A DNA stretch of 6,781 nucleotides from JAGOEF01 sp029564465 (GTDB lineage: Bacteria > Bacteroidota > Bacteroidia > Bacteroidales > ML635J-15). Under the pieces are notes generated by a model. That model was given only the letters and a program-made list of their open reading frames with translations, ran no database searches and was not told the origin of the DNA. A program made the translations under genes and the position numbers. Where the stretch lies: positions 1 to 6,781 of the forward strand of contig JAKQPY010000162.1 of assembly GCA_029564465.1 (NCBI GenBank), read 5' to 3'. This document shows positions 1 through 5,647 of this stretch, one piece after another (position 1 is the first letter of the stretch; each line of letters begins with the position of its first letter).

Positions 1-540
1 AGTCAGACCCTGATGATTATCCCCCAAAGGTGTAATGCAAAACTTCGGGTATGGCGCCGAAGGATTTGTTTTGAGTACCATCAGTTCGAAATCGGGTTTG
101 GCCTTATCGCAACATATAAAGCCTTTCTTAAGAAAAATACGGTTGTCGGCCATAAACGACCCTTTGCGGGTTACCACCGCTACCCCATGCATGGCCGATT
201 GCTGCGCTTCTTCAATGCAAATATCCATCAGTTTCGAAGCATAGCCTTTATCTTTATATTCGTTGCGAAACCCTACAAACAAGCAATGAATAAACAGATA
301 CCCTGCGGCGCTTACCGGTCGGTGGACAAACTCACCCGGAATATATTCAATCATCCCCTGGTATCCGCCCTTATCGGTAATAATAGCCTTAATCCGCAGG
401 CCCAACGGATAATATCGCTTGAACCATTCAATTTTGCGGCGTAACTCCAGGTGCTTGTTTACATCTTTATAGCCGCACACTCCATATTCTGCAATGTTTT
501 CGGGGCTAAGGTCAATAATCTTAAAATCTTGTGTACTCAA
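1..540 (-). CDS. YoaP-like GNAT family N-acetyltransferase, C-terminus cut by window edge
   Basis: Reading leftward from 540 gives 180 uninterrupted codons that leave the window still open. The protein starts (M)STQDFKIIDLSPENIAEYGV and resembles the GNAT half of YoaP-type acetyltransferases, which would transfer an acetyl group from acetyl-CoA to an unknown amine. The acetyl-CoA loop of GNAT motif A is visible around residues 92-104 (YKDKGYASKL, the K-x-K-G-Y-A form of Q/R-x-x-G-x-G/A). It is preceded by the beta-4 strand FIHCLFVGF (83-91) and followed by the helix MDICIEEAQ. The conserved stretch HGVAVVTRKGSFM (118-130) and the motif B-like FLKKGF (136-141) follow. The start is TTG: an in-frame TAA lies five codons upstream and no ATG occurs before the conserved N-terminus. 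YoaP proteins carry a further small C-terminal domain, which would lie outside the window. The GNAT call is firm; the YoaP subgroup is from remembered family resemblance. Confidence 0.85.
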   Translation of the reverse strand, partial: MSTQDFKIIDLSPENIAEYGVCGYKDVNKHLELRRKIEWFKRYYPLGLRIKAIITDKGGYQGMIEYIPGEFVHRPVSAAGYLFIHCLFVGFRNEYKDKGYASKLMDICIEEAQQSAMHGVAVVTRKGSFMADNRIFLKKGFICCDKAKPDFELMVLKTNPSAPYPKFCITPLGDNHQGLT

Positions 541-601
541 TGGTAAATAATAAAATTAGATTTGGTGCTTGATTTGAATTCAGTTAATGGCAACATGGCA
601 T

Positions 602-645
602 AAAAAACGGTCAGGATTGCCCTATGAGGAAGCCTGACCGTTTTT
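602..645 (-). terminator. Intrinsic terminator of the nfeD-flotillin operon
   Basis: A perfect 13-bp inverted repeat pairs 603-615 (AAAAACGGTCAGG) with 633-645 (CCTGACCGTTTTT), with a 17-base loop that can form a small inner CCT/AGG stem. The GC-rich core is CGGTCAGG. Read on the minus strand it ends in a run of T residues 11 bases beyond the flotillin stop codon, so it should terminate that operon before the acetyltransferase gene. A/T tracts on both sides mean it could also work in the plus direction, although no plus-strand gene ends here. Confidence 0.9.
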
Positions 646-656
646 AACCAAAGGAA

Positions 657-2087
657 TTATTTCTTCTTCCCTTTATCTTCACTCACTTCTTCAGCAGGTT
701 TGTATTCGCTGTATTGTTCCGACTGTGTTTTCCCTTTCAGATATTCGGGCAATTCCATGCCGGCCATTTTAAATAAGTCCTGCAAGGGTGGTATAGAACC
801 AAACATTCCTGATAGGAAATTGGCTGTAGCCGGCGATTTACCGTCTTTGCCACTCGACATGCCATCCCAAACAGTAATTTTATCAATCTTAAGATTACTG
901 ATAGCCTGAACCTGAGATTTCACGATGTCGGGCAGTTTGTCGGCAATCATAAGCATTACAGCCTTTTGGGGATCACTTCCGGCGGCTTTTACGAGTTTTT
1001 CGAAACCATCGGCCTGCTTGGTGAGAATTTCGTAGATACCCTTTGCTTCTGCTTCCATCTTCATGAAAATAGCATCGGCATCTCCTTTGGCATGGCGGCG
1101 TGTCTGTTCGGCAATAGCTTCAGCGGCAATTTCGATTTTTTCCTTGTCAATTTTGGTCGGTACAATGATGTCGGCCTGCCGTGTCGCTTCTTCGCGCTGT
1201 GCACGTACTACTTCAGCGGCTTTTTCGGCTGAATACGATTCTTCGAGGGCACGGGCAATGTTTACTTTTTCGGCAGCCACGGCACGGCGCTCGGCATCAG
1301 CTTCTTTCTCACGACGGTTCGAGTTTGAATTAGCCACATTGATGGCAGCTGTATTTTCGCCGTCAACAGCATGGGCGTTGGCTTGTGATACTTCGATACG
1401 CTGATCTTTCATGGCGTTGGCCTCACCGATTGACCCATCGCGGTTCTTTTCGGCTACACTTTTCTTGGCTTCGTTTATAGCCTGCGCTGCAGCTTCTTTA
1501 CCCAATGCTTCAATGTAACCGCTTTCGTCTTTGATGTCGGTAACGTTCACGTTAATCAACTTCAAACCGATTTTCTTAAGTTCCTGCTCTACATTCGAAG
1601 CCACATTGGCCAGAAACTTGTCGCGGTTCGAATTGATTTCTTCAATGTCCATGGTGGCCACTACCAGACGCAACTGACCAAAGATAATGTCTTTTGCCAG
1701 ATTGCTGATGTCCTCGCGGGCAAGACCCAGCAAACGCTCAGCTGCATTGCTCATAATACCCGATTCGGTTGAAATCCCCACCGTAAAAATCGAAGGTACG
1801 TCAACACGGATATTTTGTTTACTCAGTGCCGATTTTAAATTGATTTCAATCGAAATAGGGGTGAGGTCCATAAATTCGTAATCCTGAATTACTGGCCATA
1901 TAAACGATGCACCTCCGTGGATACACTTCGAGGAACGGCTTTCTTCCTGACCTTTCCGGCCTACTTTACCATAAACCACCAGAATGCGATCCGACGGGCA
2001 GCGTTTATACCGCCGCAGGAAAGTCACCAGTAGGATAAACAGGAATAAGACCGCTGCACTTACAATGATTAAAACATATTGATCCAT
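657..2087 (-). CDS. floT: Flotillin family protein (SPFH domain, FloT/YqiK type)
   Basis: This 476-residue protein is a bacterial flotillin, a membrane scaffold that oligomerises in lipid microdomains and organises signalling, transport and secretion proteins. One hydrophobic N-terminal segment (about 4-24) is followed by RRYKRC. The SPFH/band-7 domain spans about 28-205, including HGGASFIWPVIQDYEFMDL, the AAERLLGL segment and EELKKIGLKLINVNVTDIKDE-type strands. An Ala/Glu/Lys-rich coiled coil fills about 195-365, with the EA repeats typical of flotillins. The C-terminal module contains NLKIDKITVWDGM (398-410), which parallels the NIDKITVVD segment of Bacillus FloT. A Lys/Glu-rich tail ends in KGKKK. 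The length is close to FloT (about 500) and longer than FloA (about 330). The gene starts with ATG 19 bases after the nfeD-like stop, without a Shine-Dalgarno, so it is probably co-transcribed. The family call is firm; its client proteins are unknown. Confidence 0.95.
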   Translation of the reverse strand: MDQYVLIIVSAAVLFLFILLVTFLRRYKRCPSDRILVVYGKVGRKGQEESRSSKCIHGGASFIWPVIQDYEFMDLTPISIEINLKSALSKQNIRVDVPSIFTVGISTESGIMSNAAERLLGLAREDISNLAKDIIFGQLRLVVATMDIEEINSNRDKFLANVASNVEQELKKIGLKLINVNVTDIKDESGYIEALGKEAAAQAINEAKKSVAEKNRDGSIGEANAMKDQRIEVSQANAHAVDGENTAAINVANSNSNRREKEADAERRAVAAEKVNIARALEESYSAEKAAEVVRAQREEATRQADIIVPTKIDKEKIEIAAEAIAEQTRRHAKGDADAIFMKMEAEAKGIYEILTKQADGFEKLVKAAGSDPQKAVMLMIADKLPDIVKSQVQAISNLKIDKITVWDGMSSGKDGKSPATANFLSGMFGSIPPLQDLFKMAGMELPEYLKGKTQSEQYSEYKPAEEVSEDKGKKK

Positions 2088-2106
2088 AACGTTACATTAT
2101 TTGAGT

Positions 2107-2694
2107 TTATAATTTGGTTACCAATAAAATCTCATGATTAATTATATCGACTACTTTCACCATGTTGCCGTTTTTCAGCTCTTCAGCATCATCAGTTACT
2201 GCATCAAGCGTCTGAAAACCGTGCAGCGTTAACTGCACTTTACCCTGTGCACTGCGCTTTGCGGGAATGGTCAGGTAAACAGTAGCTGTTTTGCCAATAG
2301 CATCTTCCATTTTCATGCTGCCATCTTCAGCCAGTTTCCCCATATAATAAATGAGCAGCCCCATCAACAACATCATAATCAATCCGGCAACAACCGCTAT
2401 CACCACCGTGAGTATCGGGTTGAGACCTGCTGCTGTGCATGCAATTCCTGTCCAGCTGAAAATTGTGAAAAAGCCTATCAGATTTTTAATACTGATAAAC
2501 TGGAATCCGATTCCATGATCACTGTCAACAGCCACATCGGCATCGCCCGTCGATGAACTTGCATCAAAATCACCGCCTACCAGCGTCATGATTAACTGTA
2601 TGATAAATACAATACTGAAGGGTATGGCAATACACCAATAGATTTTTTCGGCAATTTCCATTGCCTGCCACCATGTTTCGAAACTTAAAAGCAT
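2107..2694 (-). CDS. Short NfeD-like membrane protein, flotillin partner (YuaF/YqiJ type)
   Basis: This 195-residue integral membrane protein has three hydrophobic segments (about 20-40, 68-90 and 93-117). An acidic loop, DASSSTGDADVAVDSD, lies between the first two. A C-terminal beta-rich OB-fold domain (about 131-195) follows: GKTATVYLTI, a G-x-V-x-L strand, NGNMVKVVDI and a final ILLV strand. This is the short NfeD architecture without the ClpP-like serine protease domain, as in Bacillus YuaF and E. coli YqiJ, whose genes sit upstream of floT and yqiK. It lies directly upstream of the flotillin and likely acts with it in membrane microdomains. Start choice: a longer in-frame reading begins at TTG 2715, but ATG 2694 is preferred because a candidate -7 box at 2719-2726 would place the transcript start around or inside the TTG, and because the family N-terminus begins close to the ETWW segment. 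Confidence 0.87.
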   Translation of the reverse strand: MLLSFETWWQAMEIAEKIYWCIAIPFSIVFIIQLIMTLVGGDFDASSSTGDADVAVDSDHGIGFQFISIKNLIGFFTIFSWTGIACTAAGLNPILTVVIAVVAGLIMMLLMGLLIYYMGKLAEDGSMKMEDAIGKTATVYLTIPAKRSAQGKVQLTLHGFQTLDAVTDDAEELKNGNMVKVVDIINHEILLVTKL

Positions 2695-2718
2695 AGTCCT
2701 TAATTTTTTATTCAATGC

Positions 2719-2726
2719 TAAAAGTA
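2719..2726 (-). promoter_or_regulatory. Candidate Bacteroidota -7 box for the nfeD-flotillin operon
   Basis: TACTTTTA on the minus strand matches TAnnTTTG at five of six fixed positions. It leaves 24 bases to the ATG at 2694. A weak upstream TGTG lies at 2748-2751 at a plausible -33 distance. The same distance recurs for the other boxes in this window, which supports both the box and the start choice. No experimental support. Confidence 0.35.
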
Positions 2727-2796
2727 CTGATTTTACAGTATATGAAGCACATTTTGTCCCATAAGAATATGATTTTTTATTAACACCTGTTTATAT

Positions 2797-2804
2797 TATT
2801 TTTG
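2797..2804 (+). promoter_or_regulatory. Candidate Bacteroidota -7 box for the SDR-phosphoesterase pair
   Basis: TATTTTTG is an exact match to TAnnTTTG and leaves 24 bases before the ATG at 2829. No clear TTG-type -33 element is seen; the region upstream is simply T-rich (2773-2778). It lies in the divergent intergenic region, so the two operons have separate, non-overlapping boxes about 70 bases apart. Confidence 0.5.
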
Positions 2805-2828
2805 CTGTTGTAACTATACCGTAACATT

Positions 2829-3482
2829 ATGAAAGCAATCGTAGCAGGCGCCACGGGCGCCACAGGCAGTGAACTTATTGCACAACTTGCAACAGATCAG
2901 CGTTTTGATGAGGTTATTGCGCTTGTGCGTCGAAGTCCCGGTCATGCCCGTCAGAATGTCGTTTATCATGTTGTGGATTTTGACTTGCCCCAAATGTGGC
3001 ATGGTCTGGTGCAGGGCGATGTGCTGTTTCTGTGCATGGGAACAACGTTGAAACTGGCCGGAAGTAAGGATGCTCAGTTCCGCGTTGACCATACCTATCA
3101 GTTGAATGTTGCCAGAGCAGCCGCCGAAAACGGTGTAAAAACCTGTGTGTTGATCAGCTCGTATGGCGCCAATAGCAGTGCATCAAATTTCTATTTGAAG
3201 ATGAAGGGTACCATCGACGATAGCATGATGGCATTGGGTTTCGGGAACTTGTGCATCATAAGGCCCGGACAAATTCATGGAAAACGCGCCATGAAGAGAA
3301 CCACCGAAACCATAGGGCTGAAAGTGATGTATTTTTTTAATGCAATTGGCATTCTGCGGCGGTTTAAACCCATTACTACGCAAAAACTGGCTGTTGCAAT
3401 GATTCATGCTGCCGTGAACAAGCGCGACTATGTTTTTGTTGAACTCGAAAAAGTGCACTTGCTGGCTGAGAATAAATTGTAA
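2829..3482 (+). CDS. NAD(P)-binding atypical short-chain dehydrogenase (TIP30/HTATIP2-like)
   Basis: This 217-residue soluble protein has a Rossmann fold. The N-terminus MKAIVAGATGATGSELI carries the nucleotide-binding loop G7-A-T-G10-A-T-G13. An Arg pair after beta-2 (R34, R35) suggests a preference for NADP(H), though this is inference. The block CMGTTLKLAGSKDAQFRVD (69-87) is characteristic of the NAD(P)H-binding/TIP30-like group found in many Bacteroidota and Proteobacteria. Ser110-Ser111 followed by Y122-x3-K126 (YLKMK) matches the SDR active site, so it is probably catalytic rather than a pure sensor. IIRPGQIHGKR (149 onward) is the usual post-active-site segment. Its substrate cannot be read from the sequence. 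It begins with ATG and lies 24 bases before the metallophosphoesterase, so the two are probably one transcription unit. Confidence 0.9.
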   Translation: MKAIVAGATGATGSELIAQLATDQRFDEVIALVRRSPGHARQNVVYHVVDFDLPQMWHGLVQGDVLFLCMGTTLKLAGSKDAQFRVDHTYQLNVARAAAENGVKTCVLISSYGANSSASNFYLKMKGTIDDSMMALGFGNLCIIRPGQIHGKRAMKRTTETIGLKVMYFFNAIGILRRFKPITTQKLAVAMIHAAVNKRDYVFVELEKVHLLAENKL

Positions 3483-3506
3483 TTTGCTGTTCTAATTTTA
3501 TTGATA

Positions 3507-4766
3507 ATGAAAGGTCCTTTTGTAGTGGTGTTCCCTTTGTTTTTTATTGCAATAACGCTGATTTCTGATCTGTATACCTGGCAAGGAATACGGACTGTTT
3601 CCGGGTTTTTCCTGCCGGATGCTGCCCACCGATGGTTGAAAATTAGCTACTGGTCGTTTACTGTGATAATGCTTCTTGGTTTGTTCGCAGGCTACCTCAG
3701 TATTGCCGGAAAAGAAACCTACACCCTCTTGTTCCGCGTTTTTGTGAATGCATTTTTTGCATATCTCGCTGCTAAAATGTTTTTCGGGGTTTTCCTGTTG
3801 GCCGAAGATTTATACCGTTTGGTGCTGGCGTCGTTTCGTGCCACCGGATTATTCGGCGGATACCATAGTTTTGCCCTGCCGGCACGGCATATCGCTTTCA
3901 GCATGAGTGGCTTTGTGGTTTTTGTGATGATCATCGGTTTGTTTGTGCACGGTATTTTTTATAACCGCCATAACTACAAGGTTCATCGCGTAAGCCTGTC
4001 TATCGAGAACCTGCCTCCGGCTTTCGACGGGTTCAGAATGGTTCAGATTTCCGACTTTCACGCAGGAAGTTTTCATGGCTTGCGCGAAGCACGCAAAGGC
4101 TTCGGAATCATCAAGTCGCTCGATGCCGATTTGCTTGTGTTTACCGGTGATATGGTGAATAACCGTGCCGCCGAAATGGAAAAGTTTGTTGACGATTTTC
4201 GAAGCATTCAACCCCCCATGGGTAAATTTTCGATTCTGGGTAATCACGACTATGGTGATTACATACCGTGGAAATATGCAGGAGAAGAGGCAGTAAACCG
4301 TTCGCGCCTTATCGAACTGGAGCAGCAGGCCGGCTTCGGGGTACTTATAAATGCCCATGTTCCGCTGGTGCGTAATGGCGATACAATCTATCTGGCCGGT
4401 GTCGAAAACTGGGGTAATAATTTTGTGCGTAAAGGCGATCTGAGAAAAGCACTGGAGGGCATTCCGGTTGGTGAAACCATAATTCTGCTGTCGCACGACC
4501 CATCGCACTGGGACAAGGAAGTGAAGAGCTATCACACACCTGTGGCACTCACCCTTTCGGGACATACCCACGGTTTTCAGTTCGGATTCGAAACACCCTG
4601 GTTCAAATGGAGTCCGGTGGCCCTGATGTATCGCGAATGGTCGGGCCTGAGCGAAGAAAACGGACTGTATCGCTACATTAACCGGGGCTTCGGGTTTATC
4701 GGACTCGAGGGTAGGGTAGGTATACGTCCCGAAATAACGCTGATTGAACTGAAACGAGCTAAATAA
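3507..4766 (+). CDS. Membrane-anchored calcineurin-like metallophosphoesterase (YkuE/YaeI-like)
   Basis: This 419-residue protein joins an N-terminal membrane region to a metallophosphoesterase domain. Four hydrophobic segments lie at about 5-24, 47-68, 74-99 and 130-151. The catalytic domain starts near 165 and shows the full dimetal motif set: D183-F-H185 (ISDFHAG), G-D215 (FTGDMVNN), G-N246-H247-D (LGNHDYGD), H330 (LLSHDPSHWD) and G-H353-T-H355-G (LSGHTHGFQFG). All metal ligands are present, so it should be an active hydrolase. Related YkuE/YaeI-like enzymes act on phosphate esters, sometimes linked to lipids or the envelope, but the substrate here is unknown. The even number of segments puts the catalytic domain on the same side as the N-terminus; which side is unclear from charge distribution. 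ATG 3507 was chosen over an in-frame TTG two codons earlier (3501). It follows the dehydrogenase gene closely. Confidence 0.92.
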   Translation: MKGPFVVVFPLFFIAITLISDLYTWQGIRTVSGFFLPDAAHRWLKISYWSFTVIMLLGLFAGYLSIAGKETYTLLFRVFVNAFFAYLAAKMFFGVFLLAEDLYRLVLASFRATGLFGGYHSFALPARHIAFSMSGFVVFVMIIGLFVHGIFYNRHNYKVHRVSLSIENLPPAFDGFRMVQISDFHAGSFHGLREARKGFGIIKSLDADLLVFTGDMVNNRAAEMEKFVDDFRSIQPPMGKFSILGNHDYGDYIPWKYAGEEAVNRSRLIELEQQAGFGVLINAHVPLVRNGDTIYLAGVENWGNNFVRKGDLRKALEGIPVGETIILLSHDPSHWDKEVKSYHTPVALTLSGHTHGFQFGFETPWFKWSPVALMYREWSGLSEENGLYRYINRGFGFIGLEGRVGIRPEITLIELKRAK

Positions 4767-4853
4767 TTCAGCGAAAATATTCTGTTTTAGGCATTGAATG
4801 CATCAACAATTTTGGGTTTTGGTGTAATTGTTTATGATTGCTTGGATTAAATT

Positions 4854-5618
4854 TCACTTCACAATCGTACAGCGTGCTTTAGCTTCGGTAACCGAGCAGG
4901 CGTTGTAATGCCACCATTCCGTACTTGATGGCGAAAAGCCTGCCCTGCGCATCAGGTTGGCCAGATACCGGCGGTTTTCAGCCTGGGTTTTAGTCAGTTG
5001 CCTCGTTTGCTCATAATACGCTTCCATATTGCTGTAGGCAGGATGTCCGAAGTAATCGAAATCGGTTCCCATATCCAGTAGCCTTCCCTTTTCGTCCTGA
5101 ATCGTCAGATCAACGGCCATCCCATAGTTGTGCAGGCTGCCACGCTGCGGATTGGCCACATACCAGTGCTTTATGCCCTCCGGCTTATCAAGCCTGTTCC
5201 ACATTTCCTGCTGAATGTGCAGGGGACGTGCCGCATCCCAGATAAGCAGCCGGTAGCCCGGATGCTCTTTGGCGAGCATCTGCTGTGCCTTGGCAAGGCG
5301 CGAAGCTGCAATCGGGTGCAGATAGGCACGTTTGAAATTGCCATACAAATCGGTGTTTAAGAAATTGTTGGTACCCGAATAACGCAGCAATACTGCAATA
5401 CCTGGACATACCGTACTCACTTCGACAAGTCCGGCGCATCGCATTTCAGCCTCAATGGCGGTGCGGACACCTCTTTCGGTGGTACCGATACGCTTTACGG
5501 GCATATTACGAACTGATGACTTTACGTTCTGCGAATACGTAAAACCATGCAGCGACAGCAGTATTATCAGGCATATAAGAATTCGGTACAGCAATATTTT
5601 CCGATTTAATATTATCAA
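4854..5618 (-). CDS. Exported VanX-type D-alanyl-D-alanine dipeptidase (M15D)
   Basis: This 254-residue zinc peptidase should hydrolyse D-Ala-D-Ala, a peptidoglycan precursor or turnover product. An N-terminal signal peptide (NRK, hydrophobic core 9-23, likely cleavage near SQ at 29-30) sends it to the periplasm, which fits peptidoglycan scavenging better than cytoplasmic vancomycin resistance. The M15D signature is complete: S-x-H163-x-x-G-x-A-x-D170 and E234-W-W-H237 supply the zinc ligands H163, D170 and H237 and the catalytic E234. R131 in WDAARPLH corresponds to the substrate-stabilising Arg of VanX. The segment LRYSGTNNF matches the family N-terminal region. The mature part has four Cys (61, 71, 241, 250), which could form disulfides. 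The start is TTG: TAG is the preceding codon, and the first in-frame ATG (codon 39) would remove the signal peptide. No vanH, vanA, vanR or vanS is nearby. Confidence 0.9.
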   Translation of the reverse strand: MIILNRKILLYRILICLIILLSLHGFTYSQNVKSSVRNMPVKRIGTTERGVRTAIEAEMRCAGLVEVSTVCPGIAVLLRYSGTNNFLNTDLYGNFKRAYLHPIAASRLAKAQQMLAKEHPGYRLLIWDAARPLHIQQEMWNRLDKPEGIKHWYVANPQRGSLHNYGMAVDLTIQDEKGRLLDMGTDFDYFGHPAYSNMEAYYEQTRQLTKTQAENRRYLANLMRRAGFSPSSTEWWHYNACSVTEAKARCTIVK

Positions 5619-5619
5619 C

Positions 5620-5627
5620 TATATTTG
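5620..5627 (+). promoter_or_regulatory. Candidate -7 box for the S9 peptidase gene
   Basis: TATATTTG is an exact match to TAnnTTTG, leaving 20 bases before the ATG at 5648. It begins one base past the TTG start of the divergent dipeptidase gene, so any -33 contacts would fall inside that coding sequence. No clear -33 TTG is visible. Confidence 0.5.
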
Positions 5628-5639
5628 CAAAACTCACTT

Positions 5640-5647
5640 CAAAAGTA
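5640..5647 (-). promoter_or_regulatory. Candidate -7 box for the dipeptidase gene
   Basis: On the minus strand TACTTTTG is an exact match to TAnnTTTG, leaving 21 bases before the TTG start at 5618. It abuts the ATG of the S9 peptidase gene at 5648, so upstream promoter contacts would lie in that gene. Together with the plus-strand box at 5620-5627 it predicts two start sites at nearly the same position (about 5633). Confidence 0.45.

Noticed and set aside
185..194. 10-bp palindrome CCATGCATGG
   Set aside because: It lies inside the acetyltransferase coding sequence and encodes a conserved Ala-Met-His-Gly segment; no partner site was seen.
13..444. Open frame of 143 codons on the plus strand at the left edge
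   Set aside because: It is the shadow of the minus-strand acetyltransferase, which has clear GNAT motifs over the same bases.
551..558. TAATTTTA on the minus strand as a -7 box for the acetyltransferase
   Set aside because: One mismatch to TAnnTTTG and only 10 bases from the start codon, unlike the 20-24 bases of the other boxes; the region is A/T-rich, so chance is likely.
2848..2867. Short tandem repeat of GGCGCCACG/GGCGCCACA
   Set aside because: It simply encodes the Gly-Ala-Thr-Gly-Ala-Thr-Gly nucleotide-binding loop of the dehydrogenase.
3849..4571. Open frame of 240 codons antisense to the metallophosphoesterase gene
   Set aside because: The plus-strand reading contains all catalytic motifs over this stretch; the antisense product has no family resemblance.
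4805..4832. Inverted repeat AACAATT/AATTGTT with a 14-base loop in the convergent gap 4767-4853
   Set aside because: The stem is short, nearly all A/T, and is not followed by a T tract on either side; too weak to call a terminator. Nothing else is recognisable in this gap.
4854..5618. Vancomycin resistance gene
   Set aside because: The protein is VanX-like but exported, and no ligase, dehydrogenase or two-component regulator of a van cluster is present in the window.
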